A stretch of DNA of 50,766 nucleotides from NCBI RefSeq assembly GCF_005405185.1, contig NZ_BJDO01000017.1, positions 1 through 50,766 on the forward strand, given 5' to 3'. Below are positions 8,013 through 17,755 of the stretch, piece after piece (the first letter of the stretch is position 1; each line of letters opens with the position of its first letter). Origin of the DNA: Secundilactobacillus hailunensis (GTDB lineage Bacteria; Bacillota; Bacilli; Lactobacillales; Lactobacillaceae). The notes below the pieces were generated by a model. The model had not been told where the DNA came from. It was given only the letters and a program-made list of their open reading frames with translations, and did no database searches. A program made the translations under genes and the position numbers.

Positions 8013-9383
8013 TTATTTTAAGGCGGCCAACACGTTTTCAAGGTGGATGCCATGGCTGCCCTTGATCAACACAATATCGGTTGGTTTGATATCATCATTC
8101 AGCTGGGCAATTAACTTCGCCTGTTCATCGGTGCCATACAAATGAAGGTGAGCCGCGTCGAATTCATCCTGTAAGGCCGTGTACAAAGCTTTCATATGAG
8201 GACCAACTAAGTAAACATCCTGAATCAACTGTGGATCAAAAGCAGTTTGAAGTCCGGCGTGTAAGGCATCCGCCTGATCGCCTAATTCCAGCATATCGCC
8301 TAACACAACGCGGCGTTGACCCTGAGTTGCGACCTTAGAAAAAGCGGCCATGACTTCTTTAACGGCTGTCGGATTAGAATTATAAACGTCACTAAGAATC
8401 CGCTCACCAGCACTGCCGTCGATCCATTCAGCTCGGTTCTCCGTCAGATTAAGGTTCGTAAACGCCTTAGCAGCAGCTTGCGGTGAAATACGGTACAGTT
8501 TGGCAACACTTAAAGCTGCCAGCGCGTTATTCACGTTATAGTCCCCGATCATGGGAACGGTCATTTCCTGATCTGGCCACTCATTAGCGGTAAACGTTGT
8601 CTGGGTATCCGTGTCCTTAACAGTTATCGCATACATATCGTCATCTTTGGAACGCCCAAATGTCCGTTGCCGCTGAGCGACTTTTTTAGCCCGTTCAACT
8701 AGTAGTGGTTCGTCACCGTCATAAATAAACGTGCCGTCCTCTTTTAGACCGTGAGTGATCTCCATTTTAGCGTCAGCAATTTTATCCCGCGTACCAAAGA
8801 ATTCAATGTGGGCTTCACCGATCATCGTAATAATCGCAACGTCGGGTTCCACTAAGCGACTCAAAAAGTCAAGCTGCCCGGGTCGATCCATCCCCATTTC
8901 AATCACCAGTACCTCGGTATTAGGTTCCATTGACAGAATCGTTACCGGAACCCCAATTTCGTTATTGAAATTATCCATGGTTTTTGTGACGTTAAACTGG
9001 GCAGAAAGAATCGCCGCCACCATATCTTTGGTCGTTGTTTTACCATTAGAACCAGTAATCGCCACTACCTTAGGATTGATTTTTAATAAATAATGTTGAC
9101 TAAGCGCCTGTAACGCCTTTAAAGGATCGTCAACGACCAAAACCGGTAAATTCGTCGGTGCTTCACCGTGATCAGTCTTCCAAAGTGTCGCTACGGCACC
9201 ATTTTTCAGTGCGCTTTGAACGTATTCATGACCATCACGTTCACCTTCCAAAGGCACAAACAATGCCCCGGAATTGAGATGACGACTGTCAAATGCGACA
9301 CTGGAAATCTCAATTTCATTCCAAGCGCTCGTATCATTTTGAGCCGAAACTGCTTTTGCAATTTCACCAAGTTGCATCTTCAT
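8013..9383 (-). CDS. murF: UDP-MurNAc-tripeptide--D-Ala-D-Ala ligase
   Basis: MurF adds D-Ala-D-Ala to the UDP-MurNAc-tripeptide in the last cytoplasmic step of peptidoglycan precursor synthesis. The protein shows the ATP loop AITGSNGKTTTKD (near residue 111), NNEIGVP, EMGMDRPGQLDFL, GEAHIEFFGT and the C-terminal glycine-rich fold. The frame is open to 9425, but GGAG lies 10 bases before ATG 9381-9383, giving 456 residues, the usual length; the longer reading has an atypical basic extension. An extended -10 (TGGTATAAT) lies about 50 bases upstream. It has its own transcription unit ahead of cshA. Confidence 0.96.
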   Translation of the reverse strand: MKMQLGEIAKAVSAQNDTSAWNEIEISSVAFDSRHLNSGALFVPLEGERDGHEYVQSALKNGAVATLWKTDHGEAPTNLPVLVVDDPLKALQALSQHYLLKINPKVVAITGSNGKTTTKDMVAAILSAQFNVTKTMDNFNNEIGVPVTILSMEPNTEVLVIEMGMDRPGQLDFLSRLVEPDVAIITMIGEAHIEFFGTRDKIADAKMEITHGLKEDGTFIYDGDEPLLVERAKKVAQRQRTFGRSKDDDMYAITVKDTDTQTTFTANEWPDQEMTVPMIGDYNVNNALAALSVAKLYRISPQAAAKAFTNLNLTENRAEWIDGSAGERILSDVYNSNPTAVKEVMAAFSKVATQGQRRVVLGDMLELGDQADALHAGLQTAFDPQLIQDVYLVGPHMKALYTALQDEFDAAHLHLYGTDEQAKLIAQLNDDIKPTDIVLIKGSHGIHLENVLAALK

Positions 9384-9433
9384 TGAAAACAATCTCCTAT
9401 TTTTGTCTCGTTTTATATTGCACATCGCTTATC

Positions 9434-9442
9434 ATTATACCA
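9434..9442 (-). promoter_or_regulatory. murF promoter (extended -10)
   Basis: TGGTATAAT is read on the minus strand, with its -10 at 9434-9439. No good -35 is visible. Confidence 0.5.
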
Positions 9443-9497
9443 CGACCAAGTCACCAAAAAACGGCGTATATCAAGCTGTAACCTTGACCAACTCCGC

Positions 9498-10283
9498 TTA
9501 TAGATCCATTTCGTTTTCGGTAAAGGGCGTTTCATCAGTAATGGTAATTCCCCACTGTTTCTGTTCAACATCGTAACTCAGTGTACCGATCTGCCGGGTA
9601 GTCTCATACACGTCCATGCGATCATGCCACCAGTTTTGCCGTTCCGGATGCTCCTGCAGCCGCAGTGGGATCAAGTAACGCCGGTGTCGTTCAACCGCCT
9701 GATCAAACGCAAATATTAGGCCTTCCGAAAAAACCGTTTTTAGTTTCCGAATGATTTCATCGGGCACGTCGCTGACTGAGAACGGCCGGTTAAACATCAT
9801 CCAGCGATTACTGTGCAGTAATCTGAGATGCCGCTTTAGTGACACATCTAAAACGTGCTCGAAAGTCTCCATTTTCCGGTAATAGACTTTTATGAACCCG
9901 CTATTGGTCGCCAAATAAGCATATTGATTTTGCAACTTCGAATAAAGCGGCAGATGATAATGCGTGCCCATATGCGCCATATATAATAGTTCCGCGATTT
10001 CACTGGGCATCATTAAATCAAGATCATCACTTTCATGATAATCTAACCACATCTTTGGCGAATCGGTTCTGGACAGTAAAAATTCACGCACCGAATTTTG
10101 ACCGGTCACCGTTTGAAAGCGGGTATGGCCGTTAACTTGATTGCCCTCAAGCCGACCATCGATCAGTACGATTCGCTGCGGAACATCGGGCATGCCATTC
10201 ACAAAGTCAGCCGATGTAATGCCATACGAAATAACGAGATTATTCACCTGTTCCCAGTTGATATAGATAAAATTACCTTGCAT
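9498..10283 (-). CDS. Conserved hypothetical protein
   Basis: I do not recognise a family. The 261-residue protein is soluble with no signal peptide, membrane segment or Cys-rich motif. It is rich in aromatic residues and charged surface segments (LDYHESDDLDLMMPSEIAELLYM; WWHDRMDVYETTRQIGTLSYD). It contains many Tyr, Arg and His but no obvious catalytic triad or nucleotide loop. ATG 10281-10283 is preceded by GGGAAAAG; a GTG twelve bases upstream (10293-10295) is an alternative. The gene is divergent from the phosphatase gene. A TATAAT (10306-10311, minus strand) can serve as its -10. Confidence 0.75.
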   Translation of the reverse strand: MQGNFIYINWEQVNNLVISYGITSADFVNGMPDVPQRIVLIDGRLEGNQVNGHTRFQTVTGQNSVREFLLSRTDSPKMWLDYHESDDLDLMMPSEIAELLYMAHMGTHYHLPLYSKLQNQYAYLATNSGFIKVYYRKMETFEHVLDVSLKRHLRLLHSNRWMMFNRPFSVSDVPDEIIRKLKTVFSEGLIFAFDQAVERHRRYLIPLRLQEHPERQNWWHDRMDVYETTRQIGTLSYDVEQKQWGITITDETPFTENEMDL

Positions 10284-10394
10284 CACTTTTCCCACATTCT
10301 CTCACATTATAGACACTTTTATTGTACTACGAAACAGTGTTGAAATGGACGCTAAACAATTAATCCGCTTAAATTTGTCCCCTTACACAAGCGC

Positions 10395-10423
10395 TTGACG
10401 TTCCGGTCATTATCCAATAACAT
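10395..10423 (+). promoter_or_regulatory. Phosphatase gene promoter
   Basis: TTGACG (10395-10400), 17 bases, then TAACAT (10418-10423). The SD AGGAG is at 10441. Confidence 0.5.
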
Positions 10424-10453
10424 GGGGGAAATTACTCTAAAGGAGCCATCATC

Positions 10454-10918
10454 ATGACCAACGTACTTTTTGTCTGTTTAGGGAATATCTGCCGCTCACC
10501 AATGGCTGAAGCTATCTTTAAAGACCTCGTTTTAAAAGCGGGACTGCAAGACCAAATTCAGGTGGATTCTTGTGCCACCAGTAGTGAAGAGGAAGGCCAC
10601 AAGCCCCATCCCGGTGCCTGCAAAGTAATGGCCGCCCACGGACTGGACTACAGTAATATGCATTCCCGGCCGATTACCCGGCAAGACTTCGACTGGGCCG
10701 ATTACATTATTACCATGGACAGTCAAAACCTCTTTAACCTCAACCAAATGGCACCCGCTGAAGATCGTAGTAAGATTCAGCTTTGTTTAGATATTCTGCC
10801 AGGAAAGCAGGGACAAGAGATTCCCGATCCCTGGTATACTCACCGCTTTGAATATACTTACCAAGTTCTATGTTCTGCGCTACCAGCTTGGCTGGATAAA
10901 ATTAAGTCCGCTCGTTAA
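10454..10918 (+). CDS. Low-molecular-weight protein-tyrosine phosphatase
   Basis: The 154-residue enzyme has the signature loop C8-LGNIC-R14-S at its N-terminus (VCLGNICRSPMAEAIF), where C8 is the nucleophile and R14 binds phosphate. The general acid Asp is in IPDPWYT near residue 125. It hydrolyses phosphotyrosine on proteins. The SD AGGAG lies 8-9 bases before ATG. The gene is monocistronic with a strong bidirectional terminator. The substrate is unknown; no tyrosine kinase or capsule cluster is adjacent. Confidence 0.93.
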   Translation: MTNVLFVCLGNICRSPMAEAIFKDLVLKAGLQDQIQVDSCATSSEEEGHKPHPGACKVMAAHGLDYSNMHSRPITRQDFDWADYIITMDSQNLFNLNQMAPAEDRSKIQLCLDILPGKQGQEIPDPWYTHRFEYTYQVLCSALPAWLDKIKSAR

Positions 10919-10921
10919 TCT

Positions 10922-10966
10922 AAAAAGCCACCTAGTCAGTCAATTTTGACTGATCAGGTGGCTTTT
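10922..10966 (+). terminator. Bidirectional terminator after the phosphatase gene
   Basis: AAAGCCACCT and AGGTGGCTTT arms continue into an inner GTCAGTCAA/TTGACTGA(T) helix. T-runs lie on both strands, so it can serve both convergent genes. Confidence 0.85.
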
Positions 10967-11013
10967 GACTTGAAATAATGTTTACTCTTTGAACTGTTGG
11001 CTTTAAAACAGCA

Positions 11014-11715
11014 TTACTTATTATTAAATTTAGAAGCAAATTCTTTTTGAACCTTGACCGGTGTGTCTGATAACTTAGCCGTATGTGTCAAGCGCCCACG
11101 AATCAGTAATCGCCGCGCTCCAGTAGCGTCACAGGTGACCAACGTAATGATGTTTGACTTCGTTTGGTCCACCACGTCAACCCGCGTTGCAGCAATGAAT
11201 TCCCGCCGATAGACTTTAAACGTGTAGACCTTTTTCATATCCGTCGTATAGATCGTATCGCCCACCCGGGTCTTAAAATACAGCGGTGAAAACAGAATGT
11301 CTTTACGAACCATATGGTGCCCAGCTAGCGGGTAGTTGCCGTGACCCATCTTTTGATCAGCCCGCATGGTTCCAGCCGAAAGGGCTAACGTTGTGTTTGC
11401 TACCCCCTTGGCAATTGGCAGGTGAATTTGAGACTTAGGCACGACGATCTGACCCACTGGCAGGATCTTTTGCGAATTCAGCCGGGCGTTTGCTACAGTT
11501 GAAAAGTTCAGCGATTTCGCGTTTTTAAAGTTAAAATTGGCCTTTTTGCGGTCATTATTAGCGGCCGTTTTTGCCGTAATTTTCGGCTGATAGGAACTAA
11601 CCATGTAGTTTTTGATCTGCTGGTTAAAGATCAGTCCCAAAGAAATCAGTACCAGTATTGTAAGACCAATTCGATACAGCCACTTTGTAAATTGGTTTCG
11701 CCCTTTATTTTTCAT
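11014..11715 (-). CDS. srtA: Class A sortase
   Basis: This membrane transpeptidase anchors LPXTG proteins to peptidoglycan. From ATG 11713-11715 (GGGGA 6 bases upstream) it has 233 residues: a basic N-terminus, a single TM segment (WLYRIGLTILVLISLGLIF), and a sortase barrel with catalytic His in LAGHHM (about 133), Cys in LVTCDATGARR (about 195) and Arg soon after. The frame is open to 11766 but the extra residues lack an SD. It is probably the housekeeping sortase that would anchor the adhesin at the left edge. It converges with the phosphatase gene and is divergent from the MFS gene. Confidence 0.94.
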   Translation of the reverse strand: MKNKGRNQFTKWLYRIGLTILVLISLGLIFNQQIKNYMVSSYQPKITAKTAANNDRKKANFNFKNAKSLNFSTVANARLNSQKILPVGQIVVPKSQIHLPIAKGVANTTLALSAGTMRADQKMGHGNYPLAGHHMVRKDILFSPLYFKTRVGDTIYTTDMKKVYTFKVYRREFIAATRVDVVDQTKSNIITLVTCDATGARRLLIRGRLTHTAKLSDTPVKVQKEFASKFNNK

Positions 11716-11879
11716 TAATATCCCCACTATCCCTATTGAACCGTTCATGTAAGCGATCCACATCATTTAGCACTTAATTGGTATACCTTGGTTATCAACA
11801 AGAAAAGTGCTACTCTTTATCTTACTGCTATATTTTACTCGATTGAAGAATTTTTTGAAAGAAAGAAGATTGATATTCA

Positions 11880-13118
11880 TTGACTGAACCAGAACCTGCT
11901 GCCGTCAAACCGAAACGTCCTGTCTGGCGTCGCAACTTATTCGTCCTGTGGTTTGGTACCTTTATGGCTGGCCTTGCATTTAGCGAAATCATGCCGTTCT
12001 TATCCCTTTATGTGGATACGTTAGGTCACTTCACCAAAGATCAACTTAATTTATATTCTGGAATTATCTTTTCGGCAACCTATTTAGTTACTGCCATTGC
12101 TAGTCCAATCTGGGGCCGGCTGGCTGATCGTAAAGGCCGCAAGTTAATGTTATTGCGCGCCTCGCTTGGAATGGCTCTTGTCCTAGGACTCATGGGCGCC
12201 GTGACCAACGTGTGGGAATTAATGGCCCTGCGCTTTATTCAGGGAATTTTTTCCGGCTACATCAGTAACGCCAATGCGTTGATGGCCACTCAAGCTCCCA
12301 AGAGCAAAAGCGGTCAGGCACTGGGGACCCTATCCACCGGTTACGTTGCCGGCTCACTATTCGGCCCATTAGTTGGTGGTGCCTTAGCTGAAGTCTTCTC
12401 CTACCGGGTCACCTTCTTTATTACCGGTATCCTGTTATTATCCGTCTTTTTTGTCAGTTACTTTTTCGTTACGGAATCGTTTACCCCGGTTAAAAAGGAA
12501 AATATGCTGTCAAGCAAGGCTGTTCTGGGAGTGATCAACCATCCTAAATTGATCTTAGGGATGTTCATTACGACCTTGATTATTCAGGCCTCCAACATGT
12601 CGATTTCCCCAATCCTGTCACTGTATGTCAGAGAAATTATGCCGAAGGGGTCGGCAATTACGCTGTTTAGCGGAATCGTTGCTGCTATTCCAGGGGTCGC
12701 GACCCTCTTTGCGGCACCGCAGCTGGGCCGGTTAGGTGATAAGATCGGGACTGAATTGATTTTATCGATCGGGTTTATTTTTGCCATTCTGGTCTATCTG
12801 CCGATGGCCTTCGTGACTAACGTCTGGCAGTTGATGTTCCTGCGGTTTCTCATCGGTATTTCTAACGCAACGATGCTGCCAGCGGTTCAAACTATCCTGT
12901 CGAAAAATACGCCGCCGCAAGTCACTGGCCGAATCTTTAGCTGGAACCAATCCTTTCAAGCGGTGGGCAGCGTGCTGGGGCCCATGATCGGTTCAACGGT
13001 ATCAACGGTCTTTGATTACTCGGGCGTCTTCATTTCAACTTCGATCCTGGTCCTGCTCAACTTCTTGTTAGTTTGGCATAATACGGCAAGTTTGAGGAGA
13101 GGGCATTTGAAACATTAG
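11880..13118 (+). CDS. MFS multidrug efflux transporter
   Basis: The 412-residue protein has about 12 membrane segments. The MFS loop 2-3 signature GRLADRKGRKLMLL and the motif-C-like GPLVGGALAE at the end of TM5 mark a drug:H+ antiporter (12-TM DHA1 type). It starts at TTG (11880-11882); no ATG fits the conserved N-terminal cytoplasmic segment, and the SD is weak (AAAGAAG). Substrates cannot be predicted. Its stop lies two bases before an unusual long hairpin element (13120-13230). Confidence 0.88.
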   Translation: MTEPEPAAVKPKRPVWRRNLFVLWFGTFMAGLAFSEIMPFLSLYVDTLGHFTKDQLNLYSGIIFSATYLVTAIASPIWGRLADRKGRKLMLLRASLGMALVLGLMGAVTNVWELMALRFIQGIFSGYISNANALMATQAPKSKSGQALGTLSTGYVAGSLFGPLVGGALAEVFSYRVTFFITGILLLSVFFVSYFFVTESFTPVKKENMLSSKAVLGVINHPKLILGMFITTLIIQASNMSISPILSLYVREIMPKGSAITLFSGIVAAIPGVATLFAAPQLGRLGDKIGTELILSIGFIFAILVYLPMAFVTNVWQLMFLRFLIGISNATMLPAVQTILSKNTPPQVTGRIFSWNQSFQAVGSVLGPMIGSTVSTVFDYSGVFISTSILVLLNFLLVWHNTASLRRGHLKH

Positions 13119-13119
13119 A

Positions 13120-13230
13120 GTGTGGAAGCAAGCGATTAGAGAGTGGAGTGCAAGCTGGCTTAGTCAAAAATCCCGAACTTGGATTTATGGCTAAGTCAGC
13201 TTGCATGCAACTCTCTGCTTGCTGGAGCAC
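13120..13230 (+). repeat. Long hairpin element, copy A
   Basis: This is a nearly fully self-complementary 111-nt segment. Outer helix AGCAAGC (13127-13133) pairs with 13217-13223. A 4-nt bulge GATT follows, then AGAGAG/CTCTCT (13138-13143 with 13211-13216). A 5x5 internal loop TGGAG/TGCAA (13144-13148, 13206-13210) comes next, then a 25-nt arm (13149-13173) pairing with 13181-13205 across one mismatch, closed by a 7-nt loop ending CTT. It shares its architecture and constant motifs with copy B at 32583-32697. It lies in the 3' region between convergent MFS and rpmE2 genes. Confidence 0.85.
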
Positions 13231-13248
13231 GTTTAGTCCATATAAAAT

Positions 13249-13296
13249 AGAAGAGCCACATCTAACAAGTAACAGTGTGTTAGATGTGGCTCTTCT
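13249..13296. terminator. Perfect 19-bp inverted repeat, probable bidirectional terminator
   Basis: Arms 13249-13267 and 13278-13296 are perfectly complementary (AGAAGAGCCACATCTAACA) with a 10-nt loop. Flanking T-runs are interrupted (ATTCTC; ATTTTATAT), so termination is likely but less certain than for other stems here. Confidence 0.6.
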
Positions 13297-13311
13297 ATTC
13301 TCTAAAAAGTC

Positions 13312-13344
13312 AAAAAAAGCCACCCACACCAAGTGTGAGCGGCT
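13312..13344 (-). terminator. rpmE2 terminator
   Basis: On the minus strand AGCCGCTCACAC pairs with GTGTGGGTGGCT around a TTG loop, followed by seven T. Confidence 0.85.
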
Positions 13345-13355
13345 GATGATTAAGA

Positions 13356-13607
13356 TTAGTCGTTTTTGAGACCGTACTTCTTGTTGAAACGATCCACAGC
13401 ACCATCTGCTTGGGCAAACTTTTGCTTACCAGTGTAGAAAGGATGTGAGTCAGAAGAAATTTCAACACGAATCAATGGATAAGTGTTGCCATCTTCCCAT
13501 TCGATAGTTTCGTCAGAAGTTGCGGTTGAACCTGACATAAATTTGTAACCGGTACTTGAGTCTTGGAATACCACTTGGTGGTAATCTGGATGAATTCCTT
13601 TTTTCAT
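13356..13607 (-). CDS. rpmE2: 50S ribosomal protein L31 type B
   Basis: The 83-residue protein begins [16 protein letters not shown] and contains [26 protein letters not shown], the L31 signature. It lacks the CxxC zinc motif, so it is the zinc-independent (C-) form. It has an AGGAG SD before ATG 13605-13607. It lies beside murA, as rpmE does in Bacillus. A strong terminator follows. Confidence 0.96.
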   Translation of the reverse strand: MKKGIHPDYHQVVFQDSSTGYKFMSGSTATSDETIEWEDGNTYPLIRVEISSDSHPFYTGKQKFAQADGAVDRFNKKYGLKND

Positions 13608-13710
13608 AATTACATTCTCCTTTGCCCTGAATCATGTACTGAAACAGAGATTGATTATTATCGTCAACCTAAATAGAATATCATAAGAATTAACCTAATT
13701 CAAGTCAGTC

Positions 13711-14991
13711 TTATAATTCTTCCACGCGATCAGTGTCTTCAATTTTCACGTCAGCATTCAGTGCCGTCAGCTTTTCAACGATACTGCCATAGCCACGTAA
13801 AATATTTTCGGCACTGGTGATCGTCGTTGTCCCATCTGCCATCAAAGCCGCAATCATTAACGCAGCACCGGCGCGAATCTCGCCGGCATCCACGGTAGCG
13901 CCGGTTAAATGGTCAGTATGATCAACAATGATCATATCTTTTTCAGGACGGATCTTAGCCCCCATTTTTTTCAATTCAGGGACGTGTTTTAACCGCTGCG
14001 GATAAATCGTATCAACGATGACACTGCTTCCCTTGGCCATCAGCAGCAACGGTGTAATCGGCTGCTGCAGGTCAGTGGCAAAACCGGGAAAAGGCAAGGT
14101 CTTGACCTGAATGGCTTTCAAATTTTTCGAAGGCCCCACGTAGGCAGAATCCTCACCGATCTGCAGATCAACACCCATTTCGATCAGTTTAGCCGTAAAT
14201 GATTCCAAATGTTCCGGGATAATGTTATGAATCTCGACACCATCACCCATAGCGGCGGCCATGGCTAAATAAGTCCCGGCTTCAATCCGATCCGGAATAA
14301 TGGTGTGTACGTTAGTAGCCCGTAAAACAGGGACACCTTCGATACGAATCACGTCAGTTCCCGCGCCGCGAACATGGGCACCCATATTATTCAAAAAAGT
14401 GGCGATATCAATAATTTCAGGCTCTTTAGCTGCATTTTCAATTGTTGTAAGGCCATTGGCTTTAACGGCTGCCAAAATGGTGTTGATCGTCGCCCCAACG
14501 GAAACCACGTCCAAAAAGATCCGTGCCCCGTGCAGCCCAGCTTCACCCGTCGTGATTCGAACAGTCCCGTGACTGTCCTCTACTTCAGCACCTAGGGCTT
14601 TAAAGGCCTTGATGTGCTGATCGATTGGCCGAGGACCGATGTTATCGCCACCGGGAAAGGTCAGGGTTGCCCGACCAAACCGCCCCAGCAGTGCGCCCAT
14701 AAAGTAATAAGAAGCGCGTAAGCTCTTAATGGCTCGGCTAGGCATTGGTGCTTCCACGATTTCAGTGGGATCGATCGTCAAAACGCCGTCAACAAACCTA
14801 GAGTGCACGTTCATGGACTCTAGAATCAGCATCAGGTTGTGAACGTCTAAAATATCTGGTACCATATCAAATTTAACTGGTGTATCTGCCAGGATTGCCG
14901 CTGGTATTAGTGCGACCGTACTGTTTTTAGCACCACCGATGTTGACGCTGCCTGACAGGCGCTGTCCACCGTGGATTATCATTTTTTTCAT
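13711..14991 (-). CDS. murA: UDP-N-acetylglucosamine 1-carboxyvinyltransferase (MurZ-position paralogue)
   Basis: The enzyme transfers enolpyruvate from PEP to UDP-GlcNAc, the first committed peptidoglycan step. The 426-residue length is normal. K22 in GGAKNS and the RPIDQH segment are conserved. The catalytic-loop residue that is normally Cys (PGGCxIGxRP) is Asp116 here ([10 protein letters not shown]), a substitution that keeps activity in other bacteria and prevents fosfomycin alkylation. The first ATG (14989-14991) has GAGGG about 11 bases upstream. Position near pyrG, rpoE and rpmE corresponds to B. subtilis murZ (murAB). It has its own probable promoter at 15042-15070. Confidence 0.96.
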   Translation of the reverse strand: MKKMIIHGGQRLSGSVNIGGAKNSTVALIPAAILADTPVKFDMVPDILDVHNLMLILESMNVHSRFVDGVLTIDPTEIVEAPMPSRAIKSLRASYYFMGALLGRFGRATLTFPGGDNIGPRPIDQHIKAFKALGAEVEDSHGTVRITTGEAGLHGARIFLDVVSVGATINTILAAVKANGLTTIENAAKEPEIIDIATFLNNMGAHVRGAGTDVIRIEGVPVLRATNVHTIIPDRIEAGTYLAMAAAMGDGVEIHNIIPEHLESFTAKLIEMGVDLQIGEDSAYVGPSKNLKAIQVKTLPFPGFATDLQQPITPLLLMAKGSSVIVDTIYPQRLKHVPELKKMGAKIRPEKDMIIVDHTDHLTGATVDAGEIRAGAALMIAALMADGTTTITSAENILRGYGSIVEKLTALNADVKIEDTDRVEEL

Positions 14992-15041
14992 GACATAATT
15001 TCCCTCTACTATAAAATCGTGCTTCGCTGCAGTCTTAACTA

Positions 15042-15070
15042 ATGATAAATAATGAACAGTTAAAATACAA
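15042..15070 (-). promoter_or_regulatory. murA promoter
   Basis: TTGTAT (15065-15070), 17 bases, TATCAT (15042-15047), read on the minus strand. Confidence 0.5.
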
Positions 15071-15163
15071 TAGTTTACTGCTGATTCCCTTAAATTGTAA
15101 TATTTGAAGCACGAATGTCATTGAAAATTATCCCAAATAACAAGCAAACGTCTTATTAACGGC

Positions 15164-15198
15164 AAAAAGCCACGCAATCATGTCGACCGCGTGGCTTA
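15164..15198 (-). terminator. pyrG terminator
   Basis: AAGCCACGC / GCGTGGCTT stem of nine pairs, followed by TTTTT on the minus strand. Confidence 0.85.
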
Positions 15199-15204
15199 AA
15201 TACG

Positions 15205-16833
<1,629 letters not shown>

Positions 16834-16863
16834 TTAGTTTAGGGAAAACAATCGTAAACCAAT

Positions 16864-16973
16864 AAAAAGCTCCCTATTCTATTGAATAGGGAGCGGTTGT
16901 TCCGAACGTTGACCTTGCGATTGCTCGTAAGGTGCCCAAAAAACATAATACCTTGTTGTTAGTTTTGCGTCAA
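16864..16973 (-). promoter_or_regulatory. pyrG promoter and CTP-responsive attenuator (reiterative transcription type)
   Basis: Read on the minus strand: -35 TTGACG (16968-16973), 17 bases, -10 TATTAT (16945-16950), then seven bases to a predicted transcript start GGGCACC (16937). This matches the B. subtilis pyrG start GGGC, where low CTP causes repeated G addition. Downstream, GCTCCCTATTC pairs with GAATAGGGAGC (16894-16869, 4-nt loop), followed by five T: an intrinsic terminator before the gene. Its pyrimidine-rich 5' strand (CUCCC) could pair with a poly-G transcript head and form the antiterminator. Confidence 0.85.
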
Positions 16974-17016
16974 GTCAAAAGTCATTAAGAATTTAAAACC
17001 GTGTAAATTAAGGCAC

Positions 17017-17042
17017 AAAAAAACTCAGCTAATAGGCTGAGT
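17017..17042 (-). terminator. rpoE terminator
   Basis: ACTCAGC / GCTGAGT with a 6-nt loop and seven T on the minus strand. Confidence 0.85.
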
Positions 17043-17050
17043 CCATCAAA

Positions 17051-17692
17051 CTATTTACCTGACTTGTCGTCGTCATCCGAGTCGTCGAAGTCATCATCAT
17101 CTTCATTAAATTCTGACAATTGACCTTCAATACCATCTGGCATGGAGTCGTCATCGTCATCATCGTCGCCGTCATCGATATCTGCTAAATCATTCTTGTA
17201 CTTACCAAGTTCTTTAGAGTTATCGTCGGTGTCATCATCGTCATCATCATTGTAGTCAGCGTCAAGATCGTCATCATCGACATCAACGTCGTCTTGATCT
17301 TCAGGATCGTCGTCATCGTAATCGATAACGTCATCATCATCGGCCGAATCAGCTAAGAAAGCATTAACCTTCTTGTGTTTCTTCGTCTTGGGATGATCTT
17401 CGTCTTCTTCTGCACCAACCGTTGCTTCATCGATTGATTCGAAGGGATACCAGGTCCGTAAACCCCAGACGTTATCACCTAACGAAATGAAACTGCCATC
17501 AATGTTCAAATCAGTATAGAATTGAGAAAGCCGCTCACGAATCTCTTTATCTGAGTCACCCAGGTATGCCTGAACCTCATTGGCTAAGTCAACAAACGAC
17601 ATGGCATCCCCACGTTCTGATAAAATGGCGTGAGCTACTTCAATCATCGATAATTCGTTTTTATTTTGGCCTTCTAAGACTTTTAATTCCAA
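17051..17692 (-). CDS. rpoE: DNA-directed RNA polymerase subunit delta
   Basis: RpoE binds core RNA polymerase in Firmicutes and promotes recycling and promoter selectivity. The 213-residue protein has the globular N-terminal domain ([54 protein letters not shown]) and a C-terminal tail from about residue 115 made mainly of Asp and Glu. The tail is longer than that of B. subtilis RpoE (173 residues in total). TTG 17690-17692 is the only sensible start; the SD AAGGG is rather far (about 12 bases). A good promoter lies at 17727-17755, overlapping the end of the upstream gene. Confidence 0.96.
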   Translation of the reverse strand: MELKVLEGQNKNELSMIEVAHAILSERGDAMSFVDLANEVQAYLGDSDKEIRERLSQFYTDLNIDGSFISLGDNVWGLRTWYPFESIDEATVGAEEDEDHPKTKKHKKVNAFLADSADDDDVIDYDDDDPEDQDDVDVDDDDLDADYNDDDDDDTDDNSKELGKYKNDLADIDDGDDDDDDDSMPDGIEGQLSEFNEDDDDFDDSDDDDKSGK

Positions 17693-17726
17693 ACTGGTGC
17701 ACGTCCCTTCTCACAGTCTACGAAAT

Positions 17727-17755
17727 ACTATACTCGATTAAACCGTAAATTGCAA
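17727..17755 (-). promoter_or_regulatory. rpoE promoter
   Basis: TTGCAA (17750-17755), 17 bases, TATAGT (17727-17732), minus strand. The -35 lies inside the last codons of the DUF1934 gene. Confidence 0.65.

Noticed and set aside
13249-13296. Third member of the long-hairpin family
   Set aside because: It lacks the AGAGAs-TGGAG and TGCAA motifs and the bulge; it is a simple stem-loop, better read as a terminator.
17060-17400. GAT/GTC-type microsatellite
   Set aside because: It encodes the acidic RpoE tail in a conserved gene; base bias follows from Asp codons.
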